DNA of 64,000 nt from an uncultured Dorea sp. (GTDB lineage: Bacteria > Bacillota_A > Clostridia > Lachnospirales > Lachnospiraceae), in contig CAJTRO010000015.1 of the NCBI GenBank assembly GCA_910579015.1, positions 10,098 to 74,097 on the forward strand. Direction: 5' to 3'. The position numbers and the translations under genes were made by a program. Shown here piece by piece: positions 52,284 through 60,563 of this stretch; the stretch's first letter is position 1; each line of letters begins with the position of its first letter. The notes under the pieces are model-generated. The model was not told where the DNA came from. It saw only the letters and a program-made list of their open reading frames with translations, and searched no databases.

Positions 52284-53336
52284 TCAGAGAGCAATCTCCT
52301 TTTCGGTGGTCGCCCGTCTGAAAAGTACAGGGGGAACAACCTTATGAATCGGCGCCTCAAGAGGTACGGGGCGTCTCTTTTTGCGCTCATTCATCTGCTC
52401 AACCAGAAGATTTACAGCCTCAAAAGCAATCTTATCAATCTGTTGTCCCACCGTACTGATTGGGATGACTGCCTCGCGGGAGATCGGAGAATTGTCGAAG
52501 CCGACCAGAAAGAAATCTTCCGGGAATTTCCCGTATTTTCTTACGAGCAGGTTCACAAGTACGTTGGCCTGTGTATCGTTGGAGATGAACAGGCCCTTTT
52601 TTTGATTAGGATATCTCTTTGAAATATCCTGTAGGATTTCTGTCAGATAATGTTCGATTGATTCGTATGTATTTCCCATTTCTTTCAGGATCAATTCATT
52701 TTGAAGCTGGTGCTCCTTGCAGAAATCCAGAAATCCTTCCACACGTCCGTAGGCGGGAACTTCCGGATCGGAGGGAGAGTTAATGTAGTTGATATGGATG
52801 AGGATATAACAGTTATGGACTGCAAGCAGACCGGCCGCCTGGGCGCCTCCCATGTAATTATCCGTGTTCACACTGCATACATATTTGTCTTCGCGCTCAA
52901 TCGTTACAACCGGGATCCCAAGCCTGGACAGCTCCAGAGAAGGGATGGTATGGCTTAAGATGATCAGACCTTCAATCTTGTAGGCAAGCAGTTCGCGGAT
53001 ATACCGGCGTTCCGTCTCTTCCTGGCCGTTGCCGACGAATACCAGGAACTTGTAGCCAAAGGTCTCGTAGGTGGCAAGGATCTGGTTGAGCATCTCGGAA
53101 TAATAGTGAAGAAACAGGTTGGGGATGATGATGCCGATAAATTCGGTCTTCCCATTGGCGAGGATACGGGCGACTTTATTTTCCTTATAATCGAGATCGA
53201 CGAGAGCCTTCGCGATGATCTCCTGATTTTCAAGAGTAAGGGAATCCGGATTATTGAAATACCGTGATATCGTAGTCTTGGAAAAATGAGTATATTCTGC
53301 GATATCATTGAATGTTACGTTTTTTTTCTGTTTCAT
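52284..53336 (-). CDS. LacI family repressor of the ABC/GH32 operon
   Basis: The 350-residue protein has the LacI helix-turn-helix at its start (VTFNDIAEYTHFSKTTISRYFNN), hinge (ENKVARILANGKT) and a periplasmic-binding-like sugar sensor (IGIIIPNLFLHYYSEML, then VGFDNSPIS, then GQQIDKIAFEAVNLLVEQM). It is divergent from the importer genes, with CCGG-centred operators in the shared gap, so it should repress them and be released by the imported sugar or a breakdown product. The usual operator centre of CG in LacI proteins fits the AACCGGTT palindromes seen. Confidence 0.92.
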   Translation of the reverse strand: MKQKKNVTFNDIAEYTHFSKTTISRYFNNPDSLTLENQEIIAKALVDLDYKENKVARILANGKTEFIGIIIPNLFLHYYSEMLNQILATYETFGYKFLVFVGNGQEETERRYIRELLAYKIEGLIILSHTIPSLELSRLGIPVVTIEREDKYVCSVNTDNYMGGAQAAGLLAVHNCYILIHINYINSPSDPEVPAYGRVEGFLDFCKEHQLQNELILKEMGNTYESIEHYLTEILQDISKRYPNQKKGLFISNDTQANVLVNLLVRKYGKFPEDFFLVGFDNSPISREAVIPISTVGQQIDKIAFEAVNLLVEQMNERKKRRPVPLEAPIHKVVPPVLFRRATTEKEIAL

Positions 53337-53378
53337 GTTTACTTAGATAACCTCTTTCTGATATTGATTGCTATATCC

Positions 53379-53407
53379 AGTATAGCAAAAGCGGGGAAAA
53401 CGTACAA
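53379..53407 (-). promoter_or_regulatory. Promoter of the lacI-type gene
   Basis: On the minus strand TTGTAC (53407-53402) and TATACT (53384-53379) are exactly 17 bases apart, about 45 bases before the start codon. Confidence 0.7.
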
Positions 53408-53420
53408 TGAGTAATCGGTC

Positions 53421-53436
53421 AAGTAACCGGTTTTGT
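53421..53436. promoter_or_regulatory. LacI operator O2 (imperfect)
   Basis: AAGTAACCGGTTTTG matches one full half and part of the other half of the main operator at 53535. Its centre is 114 bases from that operator, and it lies just upstream of the repressor's own promoter, so it may serve both autoregulation and looping. Confidence 0.6.
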
Positions 53437-53497
53437 GAAAGGTATACAATTTAGAAATGTTAGATTTGGACGGTATTCACAAAGTTCATTTTCATGA

Positions 53498-53526
53498 TTG
53501 ACGGATGTCGGTGAGAGTGCTATGAT
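53498..53526 (+). promoter_or_regulatory. Promoter of the ABC importer operon
   Basis: TTGACG (53498-53503) and TATGAT (53521-53526) are 17 bases apart. The start of transcription would fall at about 53533, at the edge of the main operator, so bound repressor would block it. Confidence 0.8.
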
Positions 53527-53534
53527 TACCATAA

Positions 53535-53561
53535 AAGTAACCGGTTACTTTACCGGTTATT
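53535..53561. promoter_or_regulatory. LacI operator O1 plus overlapping half site
   Basis: AAGTAACCGGTTACTT (53535-53550) is a perfect 16-base palindrome. It is followed directly by TACCGGTTATT, a second partial copy in which CCGG again lies centrally. The site begins 9 bases after the -10 box. Confidence 0.82.
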
Positions 53562-53659
53562 AGAAGTCTGTTCCGCGTATGATGGAGAATTTGTCCGAGG
53601 ACATTTTGGGCATAATATCAATCATATGAGGAAAAATTTCAAAACAGGAGGAATGATTG

Positions 53660-55036
53660 ATGAGAAGGAAAGTCATGACAAAGACTGTCTCAGCAGTATT
53701 GACGGCTGTACTGCTGACGACCATGCTGACGGGCTGTCGTTTTGGGTTCGCCAGCGATCCGGACGATCCCAACGAGAAGGAGAAGGAAGTGCCGATTGAT
53801 ACGTCGGTGGATACATTCGAGTATGATTCGTCCTTAAGCGGAACCAATATCACGCTTTTAAATTCCAAGGCCGAGATCCAGGTGGCGTTGGAGAAGATGG
53901 GAGCTGAGTATGAGAAGAAATCCGGCGTCCATGTGGAGGTTATGCCGGTTACAGACGGCGATTCTCCGTATACGAAGGTGGTAAGCCTCTATAATTCGGG
54001 AACGCCGCCGACAGCGTCGATCCTGGATACGACGGATGTGATTGCACTTGCCGAAGAGAAGGCGGCGGATCTTACGGAAGAGCCGTGGGTTGAGGAAGCG
54101 GAAGGATATATCACAGAGGTGAACGGCAAGGTATACAGTTTTCCGCTTTGCATCGAGGGCAGAGGCATCATTTACAACAGGGCGGTGATTGAAGAGACGC
54201 TTGGCGAGAGCTTTGACGCGGATTCCGTTACAACCCAGGAGGAGTTTGAGAAGCTTCTTGACCGTCTGGTGGACGCGGGGATGGAGAAGCCGGTATCTAT
54301 GGCGAAGGAGGACTGGTCGCTCGGCGCTCATCAGCTCCAGTACATCTATGAGACATACGAGGGGACCAGCGAGGGGGCGCAGGAAGTGATCGAGAAGATC
54401 AAAGCGGGTAAGCTTGATCTTGCATCCTATGACAGGCTGTCAGAGTTCCTTGATATGTTTGATATATTGAAGAAATATAATGTGGCGAAGGGAGATCCCC
54501 TTGGAGCGGACTATGATGAGATGGCGATTGACCTGGCAGACGGAAAGACTGCGTTCTGGTTCAACGGGAACTGGGCATGGCCGAACATCTCAGAGGCCGG
54601 CGCCGAAGAAGAGGATGAATATGGGTTCCTGCCTTACTTCCTGAATAATGACGAGGATGATTTTGTGAATCAGCAGATTCAGGCGTCTCCGTCCAAGCAG
54701 GTGATGCTGGACGGGCAGATCGCGACAGAGAAGGAGCAGAAGGCTGCGAAGGAATTCTTGAACTGGATCGTGTTCAGCGAGATCGGACAGCAGATGCTTG
54801 TTAAGACCTGTAACATCATCCCGCCGTTTCAGAATAACCCATATGAACCAGGCGATCCGCTGAGTGCGGACATATACCAGAAGGTTCATGAGGGAAAGGC
54901 ATTCAATGCATCTGCGATCGTGCCGAACGATCATTGGGCGGTCTTAGGTGCGGCAATGCAGAAGTACCTTGCGGACAGAAGCGACAGGGAAGAGCTTACA
55001 GAGTCTGTTCAGAAATACTGGGATGAGCAGGAATAG
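53660..55036 (+). CDS. ABC sugar importer, extracellular solute-binding lipoprotein
   Basis: The 458-residue protein has a lipoprotein signal peptide ending LTGC with C26 as the lipid-modified residue. The mature part matches family 1 solute-binding proteins (oligosaccharide and disaccharide binders): FEYDSSLSGTNITLLNS, SFDADSVTTQEEFEKLLDRL and FWFNGNWAWPN. AGGAGG is 8 bases before the ATG at 53660. It is the first gene of an operon with two permeases, under the LacI operators, and the GH32 gene downstream points to a fructosyl sugar such as sucrose or fructo-oligosaccharide as the ligand. Confidence 0.9.
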   Translation: MRRKVMTKTVSAVLTAVLLTTMLTGCRFGFASDPDDPNEKEKEVPIDTSVDTFEYDSSLSGTNITLLNSKAEIQVALEKMGAEYEKKSGVHVEVMPVTDGDSPYTKVVSLYNSGTPPTASILDTTDVIALAEEKAADLTEEPWVEEAEGYITEVNGKVYSFPLCIEGRGIIYNRAVIEETLGESFDADSVTTQEEFEKLLDRLVDAGMEKPVSMAKEDWSLGAHQLQYIYETYEGTSEGAQEVIEKIKAGKLDLASYDRLSEFLDMFDILKKYNVAKGDPLGADYDEMAIDLADGKTAFWFNGNWAWPNISEAGAEEEDEYGFLPYFLNNDEDDFVNQQIQASPSKQVMLDGQIATEKEQKAAKEFLNWIVFSEIGQQMLVKTCNIIPPFQNNPYEPGDPLSADIYQKVHEGKAFNASAIVPNDHWAVLGAAMQKYLADRSDREELTESVQKYWDEQE

Positions 55037-55048
55037 GAGGAGCGGAAT

Positions 55049-55921
55049 ATGAGATCAAAAAATAACGGGAAGGATTTCTGCATGTTTGCATTGCCAGGGA
55101 TGTTTTGCTTCTTTGCAGTTGTCATTATACCCTTTGTATATGGTGTCTATCTGACACTTACAGACTGGAACGGTGTATCGAAGGTTAAGAATTTTATCGG
55201 CCTTAAGAATTTCGGCGGTGTGATACAGGACGGGCAATTCTGGACGTCGCTGCTCCTTACCTTCAAGTATGTGATCTTTGTGGTATTAATTGTAAATGTA
55301 CTTGCGTTTGCCATTGCCTATCTTCTTACGAGAGGGATCAAGGGACAGAATTTCTTCCGTGCGGGATTTTTCACACCGAACCTGATCGGAGGTATCGTGC
55401 TTGGTTATATCTGGCAGTTTGTATTTTCGCGGGTATTTGTCAATATCGGGGAGAGTACGGGCTGGAAGTTGTTCGAGGTATCCTGGCTGTCTGATCCGAC
55501 TAATGCGTTTATCGCGCTGGTGGTCGTATCCGTGTGGCAGTTGTCCGGTTATATGATCCTGATCTATGTGGCGGGATTCATGGGACTGAGCGAGGATGTG
55601 ATGGAGGCGGCGAGCATCGACGGGGCGTCGGGCTTCGTCAAGCTTAAGAATATCATTATGCCGCTTATGATGTCTTCGATTACGATATGCCTGTTCCTTA
55701 CTCTGTCCCGTGCGTTCATGGTATATGATGTGAACCTGTCATTGACTGCGGGCGCGCCTTATGGAACAACGGAGATGGCGGCGATGCACGTGTATGAGAA
55801 GGCGTTTACGTCAAGGCTGTTCGGCGTAGGCCAGGCGGAGGCATTGATCTTATTTGTTATTGTTGCGGTGATCAGCGGTCTTCAAGTTTACTTAACGAAG
55901 AAACAGGAGGTGGAAGCATAA
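55049..55921 (+). CDS. ABC sugar importer permease (MalF type)
   Basis: The 290-residue permease has six membrane segments (the first FALPGMFCFFAVVIIPFVYGV) and the EAA loop MEAASIDGASGFVKLKNIIMP, which docks the ATPase. It pairs with the permease that begins at its last base. No ATPase gene follows, so, as in many Firmicutes, a shared MsmX-type ATPase elsewhere should power it. Confidence 0.93.
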   Translation: MRSKNNGKDFCMFALPGMFCFFAVVIIPFVYGVYLTLTDWNGVSKVKNFIGLKNFGGVIQDGQFWTSLLLTFKYVIFVVLIVNVLAFAIAYLLTRGIKGQNFFRAGFFTPNLIGGIVLGYIWQFVFSRVFVNIGESTGWKLFEVSWLSDPTNAFIALVVVSVWQLSGYMILIYVAGFMGLSEDVMEAASIDGASGFVKLKNIIMPLMMSSITICLFLTLSRAFMVYDVNLSLTAGAPYGTTEMAAMHVYEKAFTSRLFGVGQAEALILFVIVAVISGLQVYLTKKQEVEA

Positions 55922-56781
55922 TGAAACAGACAACAGTCGGCGGTACAAAGAGAAAAGTGACGAATGCGCTTGCGATGGCGGGGCTGGTCATTATCTTCAT
56001 AGCATATATGTTCCCGTTTATCATGGTGGTGATCAATTCTCTGAAGCAGAAGAGAGATATCATCAAGAGCCCGTTTTCATGGCTGTTCACTATAAAGGGA
56101 CTGTCCTTTGATAATTTTGTAAAGGCATTTACGCAGATGGATTTCATCAATGCCTTCAAGAATTCTCTGCTCGTGACTGTATCGGCAACGGTACTTGTGA
56201 CGTTGTTTGCGGCAATGCTCGCATACTATATTGTTCGTCACAATAACGGGATCTCGAAGCTTACGTTTGCACTTATGGTAGCGTCCATGATCATTCCGTT
56301 CCAGGCGATCATGATCCCGCTTGTCAGTATCTATGGCGGAACGCTGAATATATTGAACCACAGGCTTACGTTGATATTTATGCATACCGGATTCTCGATG
56401 GCGATGTCTGTGTTCATGTTCCATGGGTTTATCAAAGGCAATGTGCCCATGGCGCTTGAGGAGGCCGCGTATATTGACGGCTGTACCCATTCCCAGACAT
56501 TTTTCAAGATCGTGCTTCCGCTCTTAAAGCCGATCATATCTACGATGGTGATTCTGAATTCACTTGCATTCTGGAATGATTTCCTGCTTCCGTCTCTGGT
56601 GTTGACGGATAAGAAGCTTCTGACACTGCCGCTGTCTACTTACAGCTTCTACGGGACTTATTCGGCTGATTACGGAACCATTATGGCGGGGCTTCTGCTG
56701 TGCGTCGTGCCGATCCTGATTCTGTATGTGGTACTCCAGAAGCAGATTATCGGAGGCGTGGTTGCCGGTGCGGTAAAATAA
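55921..56781 (+). CDS. ABC sugar importer permease (MalG type)
   Basis: The 286-residue permease has six membrane segments and the EAA loop EEAAYIDGCTHSQTFFKIVLP. Its ATG overlaps the stop of the partner gene (TAATG), so the two are made in equal amounts. An inverted repeat follows 12 bases after the stop. Confidence 0.93.
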   Translation: MKQTTVGGTKRKVTNALAMAGLVIIFIAYMFPFIMVVINSLKQKRDIIKSPFSWLFTIKGLSFDNFVKAFTQMDFINAFKNSLLVTVSATVLVTLFAAMLAYYIVRHNNGISKLTFALMVASMIIPFQAIMIPLVSIYGGTLNILNHRLTLIFMHTGFSMAMSVFMFHGFIKGNVPMALEEAAYIDGCTHSQTFFKIVLPLLKPIISTMVILNSLAFWNDFLLPSLVLTDKKLLTLPLSTYSFYGTYSADYGTIMAGLLLCVVPILILYVVLQKQIIGGVVAGAVK

Positions 56782-56792
56782 ATACGATACGG

Positions 56793-56839
56793 ACAAGGCT
56801 GTTGGATAAAAGGAGATTCCTGTTATACAACAGCCTTGT
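56793..56839 (+). terminator. Inverted repeat after the permease genes
   Basis: ACAAGGCTGTTG (56793-56804) and CAACAGCCTTGT (56828-56839) pair perfectly. There is no T tract, so it may slow or process transcription rather than end it. The rest of the gap holds the GH32 promoter. Confidence 0.55.
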
Positions 56840-56909
56840 TACTGTTCACGCACTATGGGGGCTCCAGTAACACTGTCTTTTCTCAAAAGCACGGGAGAAT
56901 AGGAGGGGC

Positions 56910-56938
56910 TTGTAGGATGAGCAGTAGGAAGGTATAAT
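56910..56938 (+). promoter_or_regulatory. Promoter of the GH32 gene
   Basis: TTGTAG (56910-56915) and TATAAT (56933-56938) are 17 bases apart, 80 bases before the GH32 start. No copy of the AACCGGTT operator is near, so this gene may escape the LacI repressor or be controlled by other means. Confidence 0.65.
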
Positions 56939-57017
56939 GGTCATATAAAAATGTATGGGCGTCCAGCTGTCAACGGCTGTCCTGTATGAAGAGAATTTGT
57001 AGAAGAGGATGCGTTTT

Positions 57018-58415
57018 ATGAGGAGAGATATGTTACATTTGAGAGCGCCGGGGAATTGGATGAACGATCCGAACGGTTTTATTTATTATAAGGGGAAATA
57101 CCATCTGTTCTATCAGCATTTTCCGTATGCGCCGGTGTGGGGGACCATGCATTGGGGACATGCGGTGAGCGAGGATCTGATACACTGGGAGCATCTTGGG
57201 ATTGCGCTGTTTCCGACGAAGGCATATGATCAGAACGGCGTGTTCTCGGGAAGCGCCATTGAGAAGGACGGGGAATTATACCTTTATTATTCGGCGGTCA
57301 GGTATCTTGAGACGGATGACGAGAATATCCACATTGCGCCGGGGGACCACTATGAGACCAGCCAGGCGATGATCGTGTCAAAGGACGGATATCATTTTGA
57401 CAACTGGAAGGACAAGAAGAAGATCATCCCTGTGATCATGGATGAAGAGATTGCGAACCGCGCGCACACAAGAGATCCCAAGGTGTGGAAGGACGGGGAG
57501 CATTATTATATGATCCTTGGAAGCACCTATGAGGAGCAGGGCGGACGGGTGCTGTTCTATCGCAGCGGGGACGCCGGGGAATGGGAATATGTAAGCCAGT
57601 ACCGCAGTAAGCAGTTTGGGAAGGTATTGGAATGTCCTGATCTGTTCAGAACCGGCGGTGAATATGTATTCGTGGGTTCGCCGATGCATGTGTCGGAGTA
57701 TGGACTGGAATATGCCCATCAGGCCATGTGTACTCTGGTGGATTATGACGCGTCAGCCTGCGAGATGAAGCTAAAGCAGGAGATGAGGCTGATCGATTAC
57801 GGCATGGACCTGTATGCGCCTCAGACCAATGTAGATAAGGACGGCAGAAGGGTAATGATCGCCTGGATGCGGATGCCCAAAGCGGCAGGGGAGAAGAAGA
57901 GCGTGCCGGGGCAGGACACAGATTGTCAGCCGGAGGGCGCCGCGCCGGAGGAGATTCCCTGGAGGGGGATGATGTGCCTGCCGAGAGTTGTCGAGGTGGA
58001 AGATGGACACATCTGTTTCCGGGTACATCCGGAGGTTTTAAAGTATTTTGAAAATGGGACAGACAGACTGCCGGAGGGGATTCATCCGTCTCACAGCGAC
58101 ATCTTTGTACAGGCGTATTGTAATGAAGAAATCTCCGGCCATATGCCGTACCGATTGAGGACAGTATTAAGAGAAGGCCAGGGACTGGATATCGGTGGTT
58201 ACAGGCTGTGGATTGAGGACGATGCGCTCTGGGCGGACAGGAGCAGAGTATTTGACGGAATAGAAGGCTATAGGCTTACAGGGAATACCCCGCGGCTTGG
58301 AGGCAGGTATGAACTGGATATATTTGTAGATCATAATCTCATAGAAACTTTTGTCAACGACGGCCGGTATGTGCTCAGCCACGTGGTGTACGGACTACAG
58401 GGTGACGGGGATTAA
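57018..58415 (+). CDS. GH32 beta-fructosidase (sucrose or fructan hydrolase)
   Basis: The 465-residue protein cuts fructosyl bonds in sucrose, sucrose 6-phosphate or fructo-oligosaccharides. The three catalytic motifs are visible: WMNDPNG with D17 as nucleophile, the RDP motif with D153 as transition-state stabiliser, and ECPDLF with E205 as acid/base. The C-terminal beta-sandwich ends FVDHNLIETFVNDGRYVLS. It has no signal peptide, so it acts after uptake by the neighbouring importer. Residues about 288-313 (AAGEKKSVPGQDTDCQPEG and on) are an insertion not common in relatives. GAAGAGG lies 9 bases before the ATG at 57018. Confidence 0.92.
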   Translation: MRRDMLHLRAPGNWMNDPNGFIYYKGKYHLFYQHFPYAPVWGTMHWGHAVSEDLIHWEHLGIALFPTKAYDQNGVFSGSAIEKDGELYLYYSAVRYLETDDENIHIAPGDHYETSQAMIVSKDGYHFDNWKDKKKIIPVIMDEEIANRAHTRDPKVWKDGEHYYMILGSTYEEQGGRVLFYRSGDAGEWEYVSQYRSKQFGKVLECPDLFRTGGEYVFVGSPMHVSEYGLEYAHQAMCTLVDYDASACEMKLKQEMRLIDYGMDLYAPQTNVDKDGRRVMIAWMRMPKAAGEKKSVPGQDTDCQPEGAAPEEIPWRGMMCLPRVVEVEDGHICFRVHPEVLKYFENGTDRLPEGIHPSHSDIFVQAYCNEEISGHMPYRLRTVLREGQGLDIGGYRLWIEDDALWADRSRVFDGIEGYRLTGNTPRLGGRYELDIFVDHNLIETFVNDGRYVLSHVVYGLQGDGD

Positions 58416-58440
58416 TATGGCAGAAGTTCACTGGTTTTAG

Positions 58441-58554
58441 GAAGGGTACATGACAAAAAGCCAAGCGTGCTGTCTGGCAGATGACCGTGATCTGCCCCTG
58501 CACAGCAAGGTCTGAAACAAAGTTCCAGGGCTTTGGATTTTGACATGTACCTTC
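58441..58554. repeat. Structured intergenic element with nested inverted repeats
   Basis: The outer arms 58441-58466 and 58530-58554 are imperfect inverted repeats (GGGTACATGACAAAA against TTTTGACATGTACC). Inside, GCTGT/ACAGC (58469-58473, 58502-58506) encloses a perfect hairpin GGCAGAT-GACCGTG-ATCTGCC (58476-58496), and TGAAAC/GTTCCA near 58512-58526 forms a third stem. It fills the gap between convergent genes. It could be a small mobile repeat of MITE type or a structured RNA; nothing coding is seen. Confidence 0.55.
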
Positions 58555-58582
58555 ACAAGAATCCTGTATACAGCGCTCCGTA

Positions 58583-59503
58583 TTACCCTTCAAGGGGGAA
58601 TGGCCCGGACAGAACCTCGCGCGCCACATATAGTGAACGGTCAGGGTGAGTTGCCAAGGTCCATTTGACCAGAGTGATCCTGAGGCGTTCGATCTCTATA
58701 CAGGTGACGCACCGCGGATGCACGCAGCTCCCGGTGTTGCAGTACGAGACAGATTCGTCGAGCATGGGGCGGTGCGTGTGCCCCGTGATCAATATGCACG
58801 CATTCTTATCGGCCCAGTCCGTCAGGATGCGTTCTACCTTCCGCTTTTTGGTATTATTCTTTGCGGCGCTTGTCGGATCGAGAAAACCGACCGCCTCCAG
58901 CGGCCGCCAGACATAGCGGACCAGAAAACGGGAGGTGCGCCACATCACACTGTTGAAGAAGTCGGCCTGATGGCCGTGCGTCAGGTAGATTTCCCGGTTT
59001 GCCGGAGTATGGGCAGAGGTCTGCGAAGACCGGGCGCTGTAGTTATCATACGTTATATTTTTTAGAATAACGCCGGGATAGAAGACTATGCCCGGAAATA
59101 ATTCCGCTTCCCGGCAGGCATTGCAGGGAAAGGAAGTACATTTTTTCTCTGCAAATCGTGCATTCTTTTTTACGATGTCATGGTTTCCATACAGCATAAT
59201 GAGACGGCCTTCTCTGTGGAAACGTGAAAGCAGCCAGAAGGTGTTGTTGTGAATGGACTTTATGGCATCAAAAGAACGGTTTTCCCATAATTCATCTCCG
59301 TCGCCCAGTTCCAGATAGGTATATCCACAATTATAATAATGCTCTAATGCGGCAAAGTACAGATTTTGGTTTTTCAGAAAATTATCGTTGTTTGTGCCAC
59401 AGCCCCGGTGGCAGTCACTAAAAAGGACGTAACGGGAGGAAGGCGTAAGCGGCAGTACCGGTGCGTGGGCGAATGCCGCGTTGAGCCTTTTGTCAGCAGA
59501 CAT
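58583..59503 (-). CDS. Calcineurin-like metallophosphoesterase
   Basis: The 306-residue protein carries the full metallophosphoesterase motif set: FSDCHRG (DxH), LELGDGDELW (GD), LYGNHDIV (GNHD), LTHGHQADF (H) and ITGHTHRPM (GHTH). Such enzymes use two metal ions to cut phosphoesters; the substrate is not known. The similarity to UDP-2,3-diacylglucosamine hydrolase-like proteins is only in the fold. Its start overlaps the end of the DUF4474 gene by 11 bases, so the two proteins are translationally coupled. GAAGGAAAC lies before the ATG. Confidence 0.9.
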   Translation of the reverse strand: MSADKRLNAAFAHAPVLPLTPSSRYVLFSDCHRGCGTNNDNFLKNQNLYFAALEHYYNCGYTYLELGDGDELWENRSFDAIKSIHNNTFWLLSRFHREGRLIMLYGNHDIVKKNARFAEKKCTSFPCNACREAELFPGIVFYPGVILKNITYDNYSARSSQTSAHTPANREIYLTHGHQADFFNSVMWRTSRFLVRYVWRPLEAVGFLDPTSAAKNNTKKRKVERILTDWADKNACILITGHTHRPMLDESVSYCNTGSCVHPRCVTCIEIERLRITLVKWTLATHPDRSLYVAREVLSGPFPLEG

Positions 59504-60395
59504 GCCGTTTCCTTCTTCGCTTTTTCTTGTGCCGGATGTGCATCATATGGCGGAATGCGAACGGCATGTATTCACAGAGGTACAGCAATTTATCCATGGT
59601 AAAGCAGAAGTCATTTGTGACATGGCAGTAGAGCCGCAGGAATATACGGTTTTTCCACTGGGCAAATGCCGACCGGATGCGCTGTCTGCATCGGGGCTGG
59701 CGTGTATGGGGCGTGCCAAATTCGAAGGAAATATGCTGCCGGCAGATTTCGAGATCGGAATAGGAGTATCCGCATTCAGTCAGCCCCCGTACAAATGCAT
59801 TCAGCATTTCATAAGAAGGAAAGGTGATCTCTGCTTTTAGGGTGAGCTGTTCCGGTTCTCTGTAATACCCCATACGGAATCCGGTCAGCCACCAGTGCCG
59901 TTGGGCGACACGATAGAGGGGAGCGTTCATGTCATGTAAGGTGATCTCATAAAAGGGGAGATCCTCATCCGGTACGGTATGGAAGAGTGTTGTGCTGCGC
60001 TGGCCTCTGGAAATAAGAGAATCCGCCTTATAGATTCCGATCTCAGCGCCTGTATTGATGCCGTATTGTCCCTTCCAGAGTTCGATCAGCCAGGTACAGC
60101 CCTTATAATCGAAGTAAACAGGCTCGCAGTCGAAGACCATGCCTGCCAGAGACGCACTATTGTCGTAGAGCCGGCAATAGCCAAAGTCCCTCTGCCAGGC
60201 ATCGTGCAGGGAAGTGAAGATATCCTGGGACAGGAGATATTCGAACCCGAAGGGGCGGACCAGTTCATTTAACCGGCATAGTTTTTCCTTGACAGACATA
60301 TGACACAGTTTCTTCATGACACATTTTTTGCGCCAGGTCATCGTCAGGGCGCAGATCACAAGTATCAGCAAGATACAAGGAAAAATAATATACAT
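59493..60395 (-). CDS. DUF4474 membrane-anchored protein
   Basis: The 300-residue protein starts MYIIFPCILLILVICALTM, a single N-terminal membrane anchor, followed by a soluble domain with VYFDYKGCTWLIELWKGQYG and NTGAEIGIYKAD, which I take as the DUF4474 signature of Clostridia. The function is unknown. The start at 60395 has AAAGGA 8 bases upstream; longer in-frame versions lack a site. It is coupled by overlap to the metallophosphoesterase gene, so the two should act in one process, possibly on a membrane phospholipid or wall precursor; that role is inference. Confidence 0.7.
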   Translation of the reverse strand: MYIIFPCILLILVICALTMTWRKKCVMKKLCHMSVKEKLCRLNELVRPFGFEYLLSQDIFTSLHDAWQRDFGYCRLYDNSASLAGMVFDCEPVYFDYKGCTWLIELWKGQYGINTGAEIGIYKADSLISRGQRSTTLFHTVPDEDLPFYEITLHDMNAPLYRVAQRHWWLTGFRMGYYREPEQLTLKAEITFPSYEMLNAFVRGLTECGYSYSDLEICRQHISFEFGTPHTRQPRCRQRIRSAFAQWKNRIFLRLYCHVTNDFCFTMDKLLYLCEYMPFAFRHMMHIRHKKKRRRKRHVC

Positions 60396-60486
60396 AATAG
60401 ATGTCCTTTCGTCATAATAATAGTAGTTACTGCATTGTATGCCGTAAAACGTCAGGTGTGATTGTAAAAAGAGGAGGCAAAATGGT

Positions 60487-60517
60487 GATTGTAAACAATC
60501 GGGATTCCAAGTATAAT
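60487..60517 (+). promoter_or_regulatory. Promoter of sdaAB with overlapping palindrome
   Basis: TTGTAA (60489-60494) and TATAAT (60512-60517) are 17 bases apart. The -35 box lies inside an inverted repeat GATTGTAAACAATC (60487-60500), and a related half GTGATTGTAAA-like sequence occurs near 60459. A regulator binding here would cover the -35 box. Confidence 0.75.
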
Positions 60518-60563
60518 AATAGAAAATATATGTCAAAATAAGGAAGGAAAGAGGAATAGAAGA

